This document shows positions 15,756 through 23,774 of a stretch of 64,000 nt of DNA, piece by piece; position 1 is the first letter of the stretch, and every line of letters starts with the position of its first letter. The stretch covers positions 248,001-312,000 of the forward strand of contig PGXV01000001.1 of NCBI GenBank assembly GCA_002839315.1, given 5' to 3'. The notes under the pieces were generated by a model. It saw only the letters and a list, made by a program, of their open reading frames with translations. It searched no databases and was not told where the DNA came from. Both the position numbers and the translations under genes were made by a program. The DNA is from Spirochaetae bacterium HGW-Spirochaetae-3 (GTDB lineage: Bacteria; Spirochaetota; Spirochaetia; Treponematales; UBA12059).

Positions 15756-17255
15756 ATGCAACTAGCCACGCTCACGTCGATACGTAAGTACTATCCGTCC
15801 ACCAACGCTCTTGCCGTGGACGGCGCTGATTTCTCGCTCGAGCGGGGCGAGGTCCACGCGTTGGTCGGCGAGAACGGAGCCGGCAAGTCGACGCTCGCCA
15901 AGATCCTGTGCGGCTTCGAGTCCCCCGATTCGGGTACCGTGGCGATACGGGGAAGCCCGGTAAGTTTCTCGTCGCACCGCGACGCCGAGAAGGCCGGCAT
16001 AGGGTTCGTGCCTCAATACTCCATGCTCGCGCCTGGGCTGAGCGCCGCCGATAACGTCGCTCTCGGACACGAGCCGAGGTTCCTCGGCGTATTCTCGGAC
16101 AGGCGCAGGGTCGCCTACGATTTCTCCTTGCTCGCGGACCGATACGGGTTCTCCGTGAATCCGGACGCGATCGTGTCTACGTTATCGGCTTCCGGGCGCC
16201 GCGAGGTGGAGATACTGAGGGCCTTGGCCAGGGGCGGCGGCGTACTCGTGCTCGACGAACCCACGAGCATACTCGGCGAGCGGGAAACCGAGGCGCTGTT
16301 CGCGCTGATACGGCGGCTCAAGTCCGCCGGAGCCGGCATCGTGTACATCTCGCATCGCGCCAAGGAGATACTCGACCTGGCCGACAGGATAAGCGTCATG
16401 AGGGCGGGGAGAGTCGAACGGACCATACGCCCCGACGATACGGACGAGTGCGGACTCGCCGACCTCATCGTGAGGAGCTCGTCATGCGCGGCCGGGACCG
16501 ATTCCGGGAGCACTCCCGGAAAGCCCGGGCTTACGCTCCGTAGCGTAACCCTATCCAGGAGGGGCTCGGACTCGCTCGACGGCGCGGACCTCGTCGTGCG
16601 GAAAGGCGAGGTCGTCGCCGTCGTCGCGCTTGGCGGTAACGGGCTCGACGCGCTAGAGGACGTAGCGGCCGGCGTCGTCGGACCGGATAGCGGCGACGTG
16701 CTCGTGCTGGGCAAGGATATTCATTCCTATCCTCCCCGTATCCTGCGTTCCGGCGTCATGGCGTATATCCCGACCGACCGGGAGGGCCGCGGCCTGTGCG
16801 CCAAGGCGAGCGTCGCGCTAAACGCGATAGCGGGGCGCCTGCGAGGATACTCGTTCGCCGACTTCGCCCTAGGGCGAGCCCCGCTTGCGGACGCCGACGC
16901 CTTGCTCGCGTCGTTCGACGTGAAGAACGGTGGTCGCCGCCGCGTCGATACGCTGTCTGGCGGGAATCGCCAGCGCGTAGTCGCCGCCCGGGAACTGGAC
17001 GGCCCCGCCGATGTCGTCGTAGCCGCGAATCCGACCCAGGGACTCGATCGATCCTCCCGCGCCGCGCTACTTTCGCGCCTGGCCGAGATGCGGGACGAAG
17101 GCTCCGCCGTACTGCTATTGAGTTCCGATCCAGAAGACGCCTCCGAACTGGCCGACCGGTCGTTCGTCCTGTATCGCGGAAGGCTCAAGGCGTTGAGCGG
17201 GCCGGGTTCCGACGATTCGGCCATAGCCGCGGCGTTGACCGGAGTAGAGCCGTGA
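15756..17255 (+). CDS. nucleoside ABC importer ATPase, two fused nucleotide-binding domains
   Basis: 499 residues with two ABC domains, the sugar/nucleoside (RbsA, YufO, PnrC-like) architecture. Domain 1 (about 1-235) has Walker A GENGAGKS (38-45) and VLVLDEPTS, with a weak signature LSASGRRE. Domain 2 (about 255-495) has a degenerate Walker A, ALGGNGLDAL without the Lys, but a good LSGGNRQR signature and a Walker B lacking the Glu (VVVAANPTQGLD). One active and one structural site is normal for this family. It sits 17 bases after the binding-protein gene and overlaps the next gene by GTGA (17252-17255). Confidence 0.9.
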   Translation: MQLATLTSIRKYYPSTNALAVDGADFSLERGEVHALVGENGAGKSTLAKILCGFESPDSGTVAIRGSPVSFSSHRDAEKAGIGFVPQYSMLAPGLSAADNVALGHEPRFLGVFSDRRRVAYDFSLLADRYGFSVNPDAIVSTLSASGRREVEILRALARGGGVLVLDEPTSILGERETEALFALIRRLKSAGAGIVYISHRAKEILDLADRISVMRAGRVERTIRPDDTDECGLADLIVRSSSCAAGTDSGSTPGKPGLTLRSVTLSRRGSDSLDGADLVVRKGEVVAVVALGGNGLDALEDVAAGVVGPDSGDVLVLGKDIHSYPPRILRSGVMAYIPTDREGRGLCAKASVALNAIAGRLRGYSFADFALGRAPLADADALLASFDVKNGGRRRVDTLSGGNRQRVVAARELDGPADVVVAANPTQGLDRSSRAALLSRLAEMRDEGSAVLLLSSDPEDASELADRSFVLYRGRLKALSGPGSDDSAIAAALTGVEP

Positions 17256-18331
17256 TATCGCCGGTACTGAGGACGGTCAAGGATACCGGCGCCTCGAGCA
17301 CGCCGAAGAGGCTGGCCATCGCCGTGGCTACGGCGGCGGCCCTCGCCGCGCTGGCCGCTGCCGCGTTGTCCGGCGAGCCGTCAACGGCGCTTCGCGCCTT
17401 CTTCGTGGCGCCGTTCTCGAACGCGTCGTCCATCCTTAACATGGTCGAACTATCCGCTCCGCTCGCCCTGTGCGCGCTGGGAGTCATCGTGACGTTCAGG
17501 GCGGGGCACTACAGCCTGGGCGGAGAGGGCCAGGCGTACGCCGGTTCCATCGCCGCCGCGGCGGCGGGCTACTACGGCTACGCGGCGCTCGGGCCGGGCG
17601 CCACGCTAGCCGCGGTCGTAGCGGGCGTCCTGGCGGGCGCGGCCGTAGCGGCGCTTCCGGCCATGGGAAGACGATTCGCCGGCGCCGAGGTGCTCCTTAC
17701 CAGCATCCTCGTATCGCAGGGCTTCATCTTCGTCATCGACTGGGCCATAGGCGGCCCTCTGCGCGATCGCTCGGGAAACCTCATCGCCATGCCGGCCCTC
17801 GAAACGGAGGCGCTGCTCGCCAGGCTCGAACCTCCGTCGACGCTGACCGTAGCCCCATTCGTCGTACTGATACTGTGCGTCGCGGCATCGTTCTACTTCG
17901 AGCGCACGAGAAGCGGAGCCGCCCACGATCTGTACGGAAGGAATCCGCGTTTCGCCGAGCTACAAGGCTACGACGTCGAACGCCTGTCATGGGCTCCCGT
18001 CGTAGCGTCAGGCATGCTGCACGGCCTCGCCGGCGCGTTGATGGTACTTGGCGCGAAGGGTACCGCTATCAGGGGCATGAGCGGCGGCATAGGCTGGAGC
18101 GCTATCGGAGCGGCGTTGGTCGCCGGTTCCCGACCTTCCGCCGTACCGTTGGCCGCGCTGCTCTTCGCCTGGCTCGATTCAGGGGCCAGACAGGCGGCGG
18201 TACTGTCCGATCTGCCGCCTGACGCCGGAATGGCCATAAAGGCGCTCGTCATCCTCGTAGTCAGTTCCAGGCCGTCGTGGACCGCCGTCAAGGCCTTCAT
18301 GAGGCGAACGCCTACAAGGAGGGCGAAATGA
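17252..18331 (+). CDS. nucleoside ABC importer permease 1
   Basis: 359 residues from a GTG at 17252 that overlaps the ATPase stop (GTGA). About eight to nine hydrophobic segments; the BPD_transp_2 family pattern is clear: LSAPLALCALGVIVTFRAGHYSLGGEGQ and FAGAEVLLTSILVSQG, then GLAGALMVLGAKGTAIRGMSGGIGWSAIGAALV. The frame remains open upstream inside the ATPase gene, but the earlier residues are arginine-rich shadow sequence. It forms the membrane channel with the next gene product. AAGGAGGG near its 3' end (18316-18323) serves the next gene. Confidence 0.87.
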   Translation: MISPVLRTVKDTGASSTPKRLAIAVATAAALAALAAAALSGEPSTALRAFFVAPFSNASSILNMVELSAPLALCALGVIVTFRAGHYSLGGEGQAYAGSIAAAAAGYYGYAALGPGATLAAVVAGVLAGAAVAALPAMGRRFAGAEVLLTSILVSQGFIFVIDWAIGGPLRDRSGNLIAMPALETEALLARLEPPSTLTVAPFVVLILCVAASFYFERTRSGAAHDLYGRNPRFAELQGYDVERLSWAPVVASGMLHGLAGALMVLGAKGTAIRGMSGGIGWSAIGAALVAGSRPSAVPLAALLFAWLDSGARQAAVLSDLPPDAGMAIKALVILVVSSRPSWTAVKAFMRRTPTRRAK

Positions 18332-19203
18332 TTCACCTTTCGGCCTTGCTACTCGACGCGATAGCCTTCCTGGCTGTGCTCGCTCCCGCGGCCATCGGGG
18401 GGTTGGCGACCGAGTACGCAGGCTCCCTCAATATCGCCTTGGAGGGCCTCATGCTCGCGGGCGCGTTCTCGTATATGGCCTTCGGGGCGGCTTTCGGTAC
18501 GGTCGCCGGCTTTATCGCCGCGATGCTCGTGCCGAGCGCCATCGCGTACGTCTCGGACCTGTTCTCCAGGAAGGCCAACGCCGATTCGTTCGTCGTCGGC
18601 CTCGGCGTCAACATGCTCGTTCCCGCTGCCGCTTCGATGCTGTCTAAGTACGTCTTCGGAAGCAAGGGCGTCGCTGCGGTAGCCGGCCTGCAATCCGGCC
18701 GCCCCTTCGCGGGCGCCGCCTCGATTCCCGTCGTCGGCGCTCTCTTCGGGCAGCGCTCCAGCGATTACCTGGCGTTCGGCGTCGCGATCATGGTGGCGCT
18801 GGTGCTGGCGCGTACGCCGCTGGGTACGAGGGCCAAGGCGGCAGGCATGAATCGGGACGCGTTGACCATGGCCGGTATAGACTCCGGCGGCGTTCGAGGC
18901 GCCGTCTACGCGCTATCCGGACTCGCCTGCGGGATCTCCGGCGCCGCGCTGGCCTCGTCGGTCGGTGCATGGGTGCCGAATATGAGCGCCGGCCGCGGTT
19001 GGATAGCCCTCGTAGCCGTATACCTCGGCGGCAAGCGCCTGGGCGGTACCTTCGCGGCAAGCGCGCTGTTCGCGCTGCTGCTGTCGCTGGCCACCAGGGC
19101 GCAGGCGATTACTGAGGCTCCGGCCGAACTGTTGTTGTCGTTGCCGTACTTCCTGACGGCCGTCGTCGTCGTGCTCGGTTCCTCCCGCTCCAAGAGAAAA
19201 TAG
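18328..19203 (+). CDS. nucleoside ABC importer permease 2
   Basis: 291 residues from the ATG at 18328, overlapping the previous stop by ATGA and preceded by AAGGAGGG with 4 bases spacing. Residues 10-60 carry the BPD_transp_2 hallmark (LAPAAIGGLATEYAGSLNIA, then LEGLMLAGAFSYM), and RTPLGTRAKAAGMN with DSGGVRGAVYALSGLACGIS follow. It is the second half of the heterodimeric permease and the last gene of the importer operon; 85 bases and a fresh promoter separate it from the iron-sulfur operon. Confidence 0.87.
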   Translation: MIHLSALLLDAIAFLAVLAPAAIGGLATEYAGSLNIALEGLMLAGAFSYMAFGAAFGTVAGFIAAMLVPSAIAYVSDLFSRKANADSFVVGLGVNMLVPAAASMLSKYVFGSKGVAAVAGLQSGRPFAGAASIPVVGALFGQRSSDYLAFGVAIMVALVLARTPLGTRAKAAGMNRDALTMAGIDSGGVRGAVYALSGLACGISGAALASSVGAWVPNMSAGRGWIALVAVYLGGKRLGGTFAASALFALLLSLATRAQAITEAPAELLLSLPYFLTAVVVVLGSSRSKRK

Positions 19204-19222
19204 ACATTCCATGATCGCGGGC

Positions 19223-19252
19223 TTGACCAAGATGACGGGCGTTGGCTATATT
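19223..19252 (+). promoter_or_regulatory. promoter of the Rrf2-iscS-nifU operon
   Basis: TTGACC (19223-19228), 18 bases, TATATT (19247-19252). The -10 overlaps the left arm of the adjoining palindrome, so a bound protein would block polymerase. Confidence 0.6.
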
Positions 19253-19273
19253 CCTATTAAACAGATAGGAATA
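19249..19273. promoter_or_regulatory. 25-bp palindromic operator, probably for the Rrf2/IscR-like protein
   Basis: Perfect 9-base arms TATTCCTAT (19249-19257) and ATAGGAATA (19265-19273) around TAAACAG. The total length of 25 bases equals the IscR type 1 site; the sequence is different. Its place over the -10 of its own operon argues for autorepression. Confidence 0.6.
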
Positions 19274-19288
19274 CAGGGGATACCAGGC

Positions 19289-19690
19289 ATGTTTTCAGTT
19301 TCCGCGAGAACCCAGTACGCCATACGGGCAATGTCTTGCCTCGCCAAGAGGCCCGACCGCTCGGCGACGGCCTCTGAGATAGCGGCGTCGGAGAGCATTC
19401 CAGCCAAGTACCTCGAAGGAATCCTGTCCAGGCTCAAGTCATCGGGCCTGATAGAGAGCGAACGGGGCAAGAACGGCGGCTACAGGATGGCCAAGGATCC
19501 CGCGGAAATACGCATGCTCGAGATAGTCGAGGCGATAGACGGCAGGGTCAAGCCCGTCAGTTGCGTCGACGCCCCCGGTGCCTGCGTGCTGGGCGGAGCC
19601 TGCCATCCGCGCAATTTCTGGATAGGGCTCAAGGCCACGATAGACGCGTACCTGGCCGAGCGCACGCTCAAGGACGTCTCGGAGGGATGA
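19289..19690 (+). CDS. Rrf2/IscR-like Fe-S-sensing repressor
   Basis: 133 residues from the ATG at 19289, with AGGGGA upstream. The Rrf2 winged helix is clear: FSVSARTQYAIRAMSCLA at the N-terminus, the recognition region IPAKYLEGILSRLKSSGLI, and the GKNGGYRMAK wing. Cys92, Cys99 and Cys105 (C-x6-C-x5-C) parallel the three cluster ligands of IscR (C-x5-C-x5-C), so a [2Fe-2S] sensor is likely. It heads the operon with cysteine desulfurase and scaffold. An earlier in-frame start at 19211 would overlap its own promoter and is rejected. Confidence 0.9.
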   Translation: MFSVSARTQYAIRAMSCLAKRPDRSATASEIAASESIPAKYLEGILSRLKSSGLIESERGKNGGYRMAKDPAEIRMLEIVEAIDGRVKPVSCVDAPGACVLGGACHPRNFWIGLKATIDAYLAERTLKDVSEG

Positions 19691-19695
19691 GGGAT

Positions 19696-20862
19696 ATGGA
19701 ACAACGTTTCGTTTACATGGACTATAACGCCACGACGCCGCTACGGCCCGAGGTGAAGGCCGAGATGATTGCCGACCTCGAGGTATACGCTAACGCCTCG
19801 AGCATGCACGAGGCGGGGCGCAGGGCCCGCTCGCGCATAGAGCAGTCACGAGCCTCCGTTGCCCGGCTGATAGGCGCCACCGATCCCGAGCGCGTCATAT
19901 TCACGAGCGGCGGCTCGGAGTCGAACAATACCGTATTCGCGACCATGTTCCATCTCGGCCGCAAGGGCCCGAGGCGCGGGATCGTTACTACGAAGATAGA
20001 GCATCCTTGCGTGCTCAACGCGGCCAAATGGCTCGCCGACGAGGGCTTCCCGGTTACATTCGTCGACGTGGACGAGTACGGACGGATCAGGCTCGATCAG
20101 CTGGAAAAGGCCGTCGGGCCCGATACGCTGCTCGTCTCGGTGATGGCCGCCAACAACGAGATAGGTACCGTACAGGATATGGTCGCCGTATCGAGGATAG
20201 CCAAGGCCTCCGGCGCGTTCTTCCACAGCGACGCGACCCAGTCCGTCGGCAAGATTCACGTGGACGTGAACGAGTGGGGCGTCGACTATATGACCATGTC
20301 GTGCCACAAGCTATACGGCCCCAAGGGCATAGGCGGCCTGTACGTCAAGACGGGCGCGCCGCTGGAGCCGCTTATCCGGGGCGGGCACCAGGAGCACGGC
20401 TTCCGAGCGGGTACCTACAATAACCAGGGAATACTGGGTTTCGGCCTCGCCGCCGATCTGGCTCGCGAGGAGCTCGACGAGTACATCGTCCGGATAGGCG
20501 GGCTCAGGGCCCGGCTCCGCGACGGAATACTGGCCGCGGTTCCCAAGAGCAGGGTAAACGGGCATCCCGAGCACGTCCTGCCCAACACGCTCAACGTATC
20601 GTTCCCCGGCGCCGAGGGCGAGGCGATCCTCCTGTCCATGGACATCGAGGGCATACGCGTGTCCACCGGGTCGGCGTGCGCCTCCGGTAGCCTCGAGCCG
20701 AGCCACGTGCTGCTCGCGACTGGCGTAGGCCCCGAGCTCGCGCACGGCTCGATACGATTCAGCCTCGGAAGGGACTCGACCGAGGCCGACGTCGATTACG
20801 TCATCTCGAAGATCGGACCCATCATCGCGCGCCTGCGCAAGATGTCTACCGTTTCGTACTGA
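19696..20862 (+). CDS. cysteine desulfurase (IscS/NifS)
   Basis: 388 residues. A PLP-dependent class V aminotransferase fold that releases sulfur from cysteine for cluster assembly. Seen: the N-terminal MDYNATTPLRPEV, TSGGSESNN, HSDATQSVGKI, the PLP lysine in SCHKLYGPKG (Lys205), and the persulfide cysteine in STGSACASGSLEPSHVLL (Cys328), a group I loop like IscS/NifS. GGAGGG (19681-19686) gives 9 bases to the ATG at 19696; an ATG at 19687 overlaps the upstream stop but abuts the ribosome-binding site. Between the Rrf2 regulator and the NifU-like scaffold, it forms a three-gene minimal Isc system without hscAB, fdx or iscA. Confidence 0.94.
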   Translation: MEQRFVYMDYNATTPLRPEVKAEMIADLEVYANASSMHEAGRRARSRIEQSRASVARLIGATDPERVIFTSGGSESNNTVFATMFHLGRKGPRRGIVTTKIEHPCVLNAAKWLADEGFPVTFVDVDEYGRIRLDQLEKAVGPDTLLVSVMAANNEIGTVQDMVAVSRIAKASGAFFHSDATQSVGKIHVDVNEWGVDYMTMSCHKLYGPKGIGGLYVKTGAPLEPLIRGGHQEHGFRAGTYNNQGILGFGLAADLAREELDEYIVRIGGLRARLRDGILAAVPKSRVNGHPEHVLPNTLNVSFPGAEGEAILLSMDIEGIRVSTGSACASGSLEPSHVLLATGVGPELAHGSIRFSLGRDSTEADVDYVISKIGPIIARLRKMSTVSY

Positions 20863-20879
20863 AAGATATGGAGGAAACC

Positions 20880-21482
20880 GTGAGCGACGCTTTCGCCTGG
20901 CTCTATTCGGACGTCGTGAAGGAGCACTTCACGAACCCCAAGAACGTATTCGACCCCGCAGAGGGTTTCGTCTATAACGCAGAGGGCATGACCGGCAATA
21001 TAAAGTGCGGCGACCAGATGATGTTCCGCCTCCGCATTGAGGGCGACGTCATCGTCGACGCGCGCTGGAAGACCTACGGCTGCGCCAGCGCGATAGCCAG
21101 CACGTCGATGCTGTCCGAGGTCATCAAGGGCCTCGGCATCAAGGACGCGTACAACATAAAGCCCGACGATATCGTCAAGCGCCTCGGCGGGCTGCCCGAC
21201 AACAAGATCCACTGCTCGGTGCTGGGCGACAAGGCCCTGCGAGCCGCGATAGACGATTACCTGGAGAAGAACGGCCGCTCCGGCGAGTTCCGCAACGAGG
21301 GCGCCCGCATAATATGCTCCTGCCTCAATATAAGCGATCGCGATATCGAGGAGGCGGTCAAGCAGGGCGCCCGCGATTGGGCCGGGCTCCAGGACCGCAC
21401 GAAGATCGGCACCGTCTGCGGCGGCTGCAAGGAATCCGCTGAGGAGTTGCTCCACGAGTACGTTCACATCTTCGCGGAATAA
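20880..21482 (+). CDS. NifU-like scaffold: IscU domain plus BFD-like [2Fe-2S] domain
   Basis: 200 residues from the GTG at 20880; GGAGG (20870-20874) with 5 bases spacing decides for it over an ATG at 20868. The N-terminal IscU domain has the three cluster cysteines and the Asp: Cys43 and Asp45 in KCGDQM, Cys68 in YGCASAIAS, Cys112 in IHCSVLGDKAL. The second domain has Cys146, Cys148, Cys180 and Cys183 (CSC and VCGGC), the permanent [2Fe-2S] site of NifU/BFD. The C-terminal Nfu domain of full NifU is absent. It receives sulfur from the preceding desulfurase. Confidence 0.92.
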   Translation: MSDAFAWLYSDVVKEHFTNPKNVFDPAEGFVYNAEGMTGNIKCGDQMMFRLRIEGDVIVDARWKTYGCASAIASTSMLSEVIKGLGIKDAYNIKPDDIVKRLGGLPDNKIHCSVLGDKALRAAIDDYLEKNGRSGEFRNEGARIICSCLNISDRDIEEAVKQGARDWAGLQDRTKIGTVCGGCKESAEELLHEYVHIFAE

Positions 21483-21502
21483 TAGCTAGCGCGACCGGCG
21501 CT

Positions 21503-21542
21503 TGCCCGCGGTCCGGATTGGTTGCTATAATCGAACCAATTC
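21503..21542 (+). promoter_or_regulatory. extended -10 promoter framed by an 8-bp inverted repeat
   Basis: TTGCCC (21503-21508), 18 bases, TATAAT (21527-21532) preceded by an extended TGC. GATTGGTT (21517-21524) and AACCAATC (21535-21542) form perfect arms either side of the -10, an obvious place for a repressor. The leader to the ATG at 21559 is about 20 bases. Confidence 0.6.
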
Positions 21543-21558
21543 GGATCGCGGAGTCATA

Positions 21559-23763
21559 ATGAGAAAACAAGTACTGGTACCTCTCGTCTGCGCATTGGTT
21601 TTTTCATGTTCAGGCGCCGATCGACCGGACGAAGCCGCTTTAGCAGAATTCGGGGCGATTCGATATTCCGCGGGGGACGATACCGCCCGCGCCGATCGTG
21701 CGTTCGATGATTCCTCCTGGGCGACCCTCGAGACCCCCGGAACTATAGACATCCGGGGCGGCGACGGAAATTTCTGGATCAGGACGACGGCCTCGGTTGC
21801 GACGACTATCCCCGGGGACCGAATATGGCTAGAGAGCGGCAAGATCGCCTGCGCCTTCGACCTTTACGCGGACGGAACCTACGTCGGCTCCCGCGGTAGC
21901 CTACCGCCTCGATACTACGTCAGGCCCCAGGTCGATTCGGTAATCCTCATCCCGGCTACGGCCTTCGACGACGGCGTCGCGACGCTCGCATTCAGGTGCT
22001 ATTACTCCGGCACCGAGGTAGCCGTACCCGGTTTCGCGCTGGTCGGCGAGGAGCGCGCCGATATGGTCAATCACCTGATGGCCTTCTTCGTCTCCACTAT
22101 CAATACCATCATCGCCGTACTCTGCATATTCATGGGCTTCTATTTCGCCGCCGGCTTCGCGGCGAGGCCGGACGACAAGGCGAGCCTCTTCTACGCGCTG
22201 TCCCTATTCCTCGTCGCCGTCTATTTCATCGATATGGGCTCCGAGCGAATCATGCTGGGCGGGCTACTACAGCGCGCCGTCGCCAGGGTCAGTCTGTCAT
22301 GGTCGATGGCGTTCACGCTGCTGTTCTTCGTCAAGTACTTCGATGCCAAGGGATACAGGGCCGCCAGGATATTCGCGGCCGCCGATATGGCGGTCTTCGG
22401 AGCGGCCTTCTTGTTCTTCGCCCAGGACGACGCCGCCATCAACCTGCTTTTCAACCTGAGCCTCGCTCCTATCTTCGGGATCATCGTCGTCGTGGCCGTC
22501 ATCGTGGCCAAGGCGGCGCGCTCGGGCAAGAAGGACGCCGCGACCATCCTGCTTGGGCTGGCTATCGGGCTCGGCTTCGCCATCCACGATATCGTCTACC
22601 AGGTGCTAGGCGCGCAGCCGTTCGCCTGGCTCCAGGGCTTCACGTTCTTCAGCCTTAACCTGTCGGTCTTCATCGCGATGTCGCTACGGTCGTCGACGAT
22701 GCGCAAGGAACTCGACGAGTATACCAAGGCGGTATCGGATCAGCGGGACAAGCTGTCCAACCTCCTGTGCGAGGCTGAGCGGGCGGCCGACGAGACCCTG
22801 ACCGTCGCGAAGCTGCTCGACGGGGAGATAGCCGCCGTATCCGGGGCGGCCCAGCTATCGGCCGACGGCGCGGAGGCCATCGGCGCCTCGGCCGAGGCGC
22901 AGCGGAAGACGCTGGAGTCCGCGTCCGCGTCGATCGCCAGCCTGCTATCGTCGATAGCGTCCGTGCAGACCGAACTGGAGACGGAGGCGTCGTGCATAGA
23001 GCGTACTACCCGCGGCACCGGCATGCTCATAGAGGGCGTTTCGCGGGTAAGCGAGGCGATAGACGGCACGGCCGCCTTCGCCGCAAGCCTCGATACGCTG
23101 ACCGGGACGGGCAGGGCGGCCATGACCAGGCTGGCCGCGTCGATGGTACGCGTCAGGGAGTCGTCCGGCGAGATACGAGCGGTCGTGGAAGCGGTAAACG
23201 AATTCGCGGACCAGACTAACCTGCTAGCGATGAACGCCTCTATCGAGGCCGCCCACGCCGGTTCCGCGGGCAAGGGCTTCGGCGTCATCGCCCACGAGAT
23301 AAAGCGGCTCGCCCAGGCTAGCGCCGAGCGCTCTTCCCGCATAGGGGCCATAATAGGGGGCATAGAGACCGCCGTCGGAGAAGGCGTCGAGGCGAGCTCG
23401 TCGGTGAGCGACGCGCTCGCCAGCATAACCGAGGGCGCGGCGCAGACGAGCGTGCGTATATCGGAGGCCGCTACGGAGGCCGCGCGGCAAAGGGAATCAG
23501 GCGAGGGCATACTCGTCGATTCGCGCGCCCTGGCGGCCTCCGCCGTCAAGATGATGGAGGAGGCGGCGAAGGAATCGACTCTGTCGGGTAACGCCTCCAA
23601 GGGCATGCGAGACCTGGAATCGAGCCAGGGCGCGGTCGCGGAGTCTACCGCAGCCATCGTCGACAGGAACGCTGAGCTCGCGAGGCGCGCAAGGTCGCTT
23701 GAGTCGCTTGCCGGCAGGGCGCGCAAGGCAGCCGACGATCTCGTCGCGGCGATGAGCCGATAG
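21559..23763 (+). CDS. methyl-accepting chemotaxis protein with 7TM-like membrane part and lipoprotein-like signal
   Basis: 734 residues. The N-terminus looks like a lipoprotein signal (LVFSC, Cys17). Residues 20-185 form a beta-rich extracytoplasmic domain of the jelly-roll/7TMR-DISM ligand-binding kind (FDDSSWATLETPG and NFWIR blocks). About seven hydrophobic segments fill 185-395. The rest is a coiled-coil signalling domain whose hairpin reads FADQTNLLAMNASIEAAHAG then GKGFGVIAHEIKRLA, the conserved CheA/CheW-contact tip of MCPs. No HAMP domain is evident. It senses an unknown ligand and signals to the flagellar chemosensory system. No ribosome-binding site stronger than GGAG (21550-21553) is seen. 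Confidence 0.85.
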   Translation: MRKQVLVPLVCALVFSCSGADRPDEAALAEFGAIRYSAGDDTARADRAFDDSSWATLETPGTIDIRGGDGNFWIRTTASVATTIPGDRIWLESGKIACAFDLYADGTYVGSRGSLPPRYYVRPQVDSVILIPATAFDDGVATLAFRCYYSGTEVAVPGFALVGEERADMVNHLMAFFVSTINTIIAVLCIFMGFYFAAGFAARPDDKASLFYALSLFLVAVYFIDMGSERIMLGGLLQRAVARVSLSWSMAFTLLFFVKYFDAKGYRAARIFAAADMAVFGAAFLFFAQDDAAINLLFNLSLAPIFGIIVVVAVIVAKAARSGKKDAATILLGLAIGLGFAIHDIVYQVLGAQPFAWLQGFTFFSLNLSVFIAMSLRSSTMRKELDEYTKAVSDQRDKLSNLLCEAERAADETLTVAKLLDGEIAAVSGAAQLSADGAEAIGASAEAQRKTLESASASIASLLSSIASVQTELETEASCIERTTRGTGMLIEGVSRVSEAIDGTAAFAASLDTLTGTGRAAMTRLAASMVRVRESSGEIRAVVEAVNEFADQTNLLAMNASIEAAHAGSAGKGFGVIAHEIKRLAQASAERSSRIGAIIGGIETAVGEGVEASSSVSDALASITEGAAQTSVRISEAATEAARQRESGEGILVDSRALAASAVKMMEEAAKESTLSGNASKGMRDLESSQGAVAESTAAIVDRNAELARRARSLESLAGRARKAADDLVAAMSR

Positions 23764-23774
23764 GTTCGCGGCTA

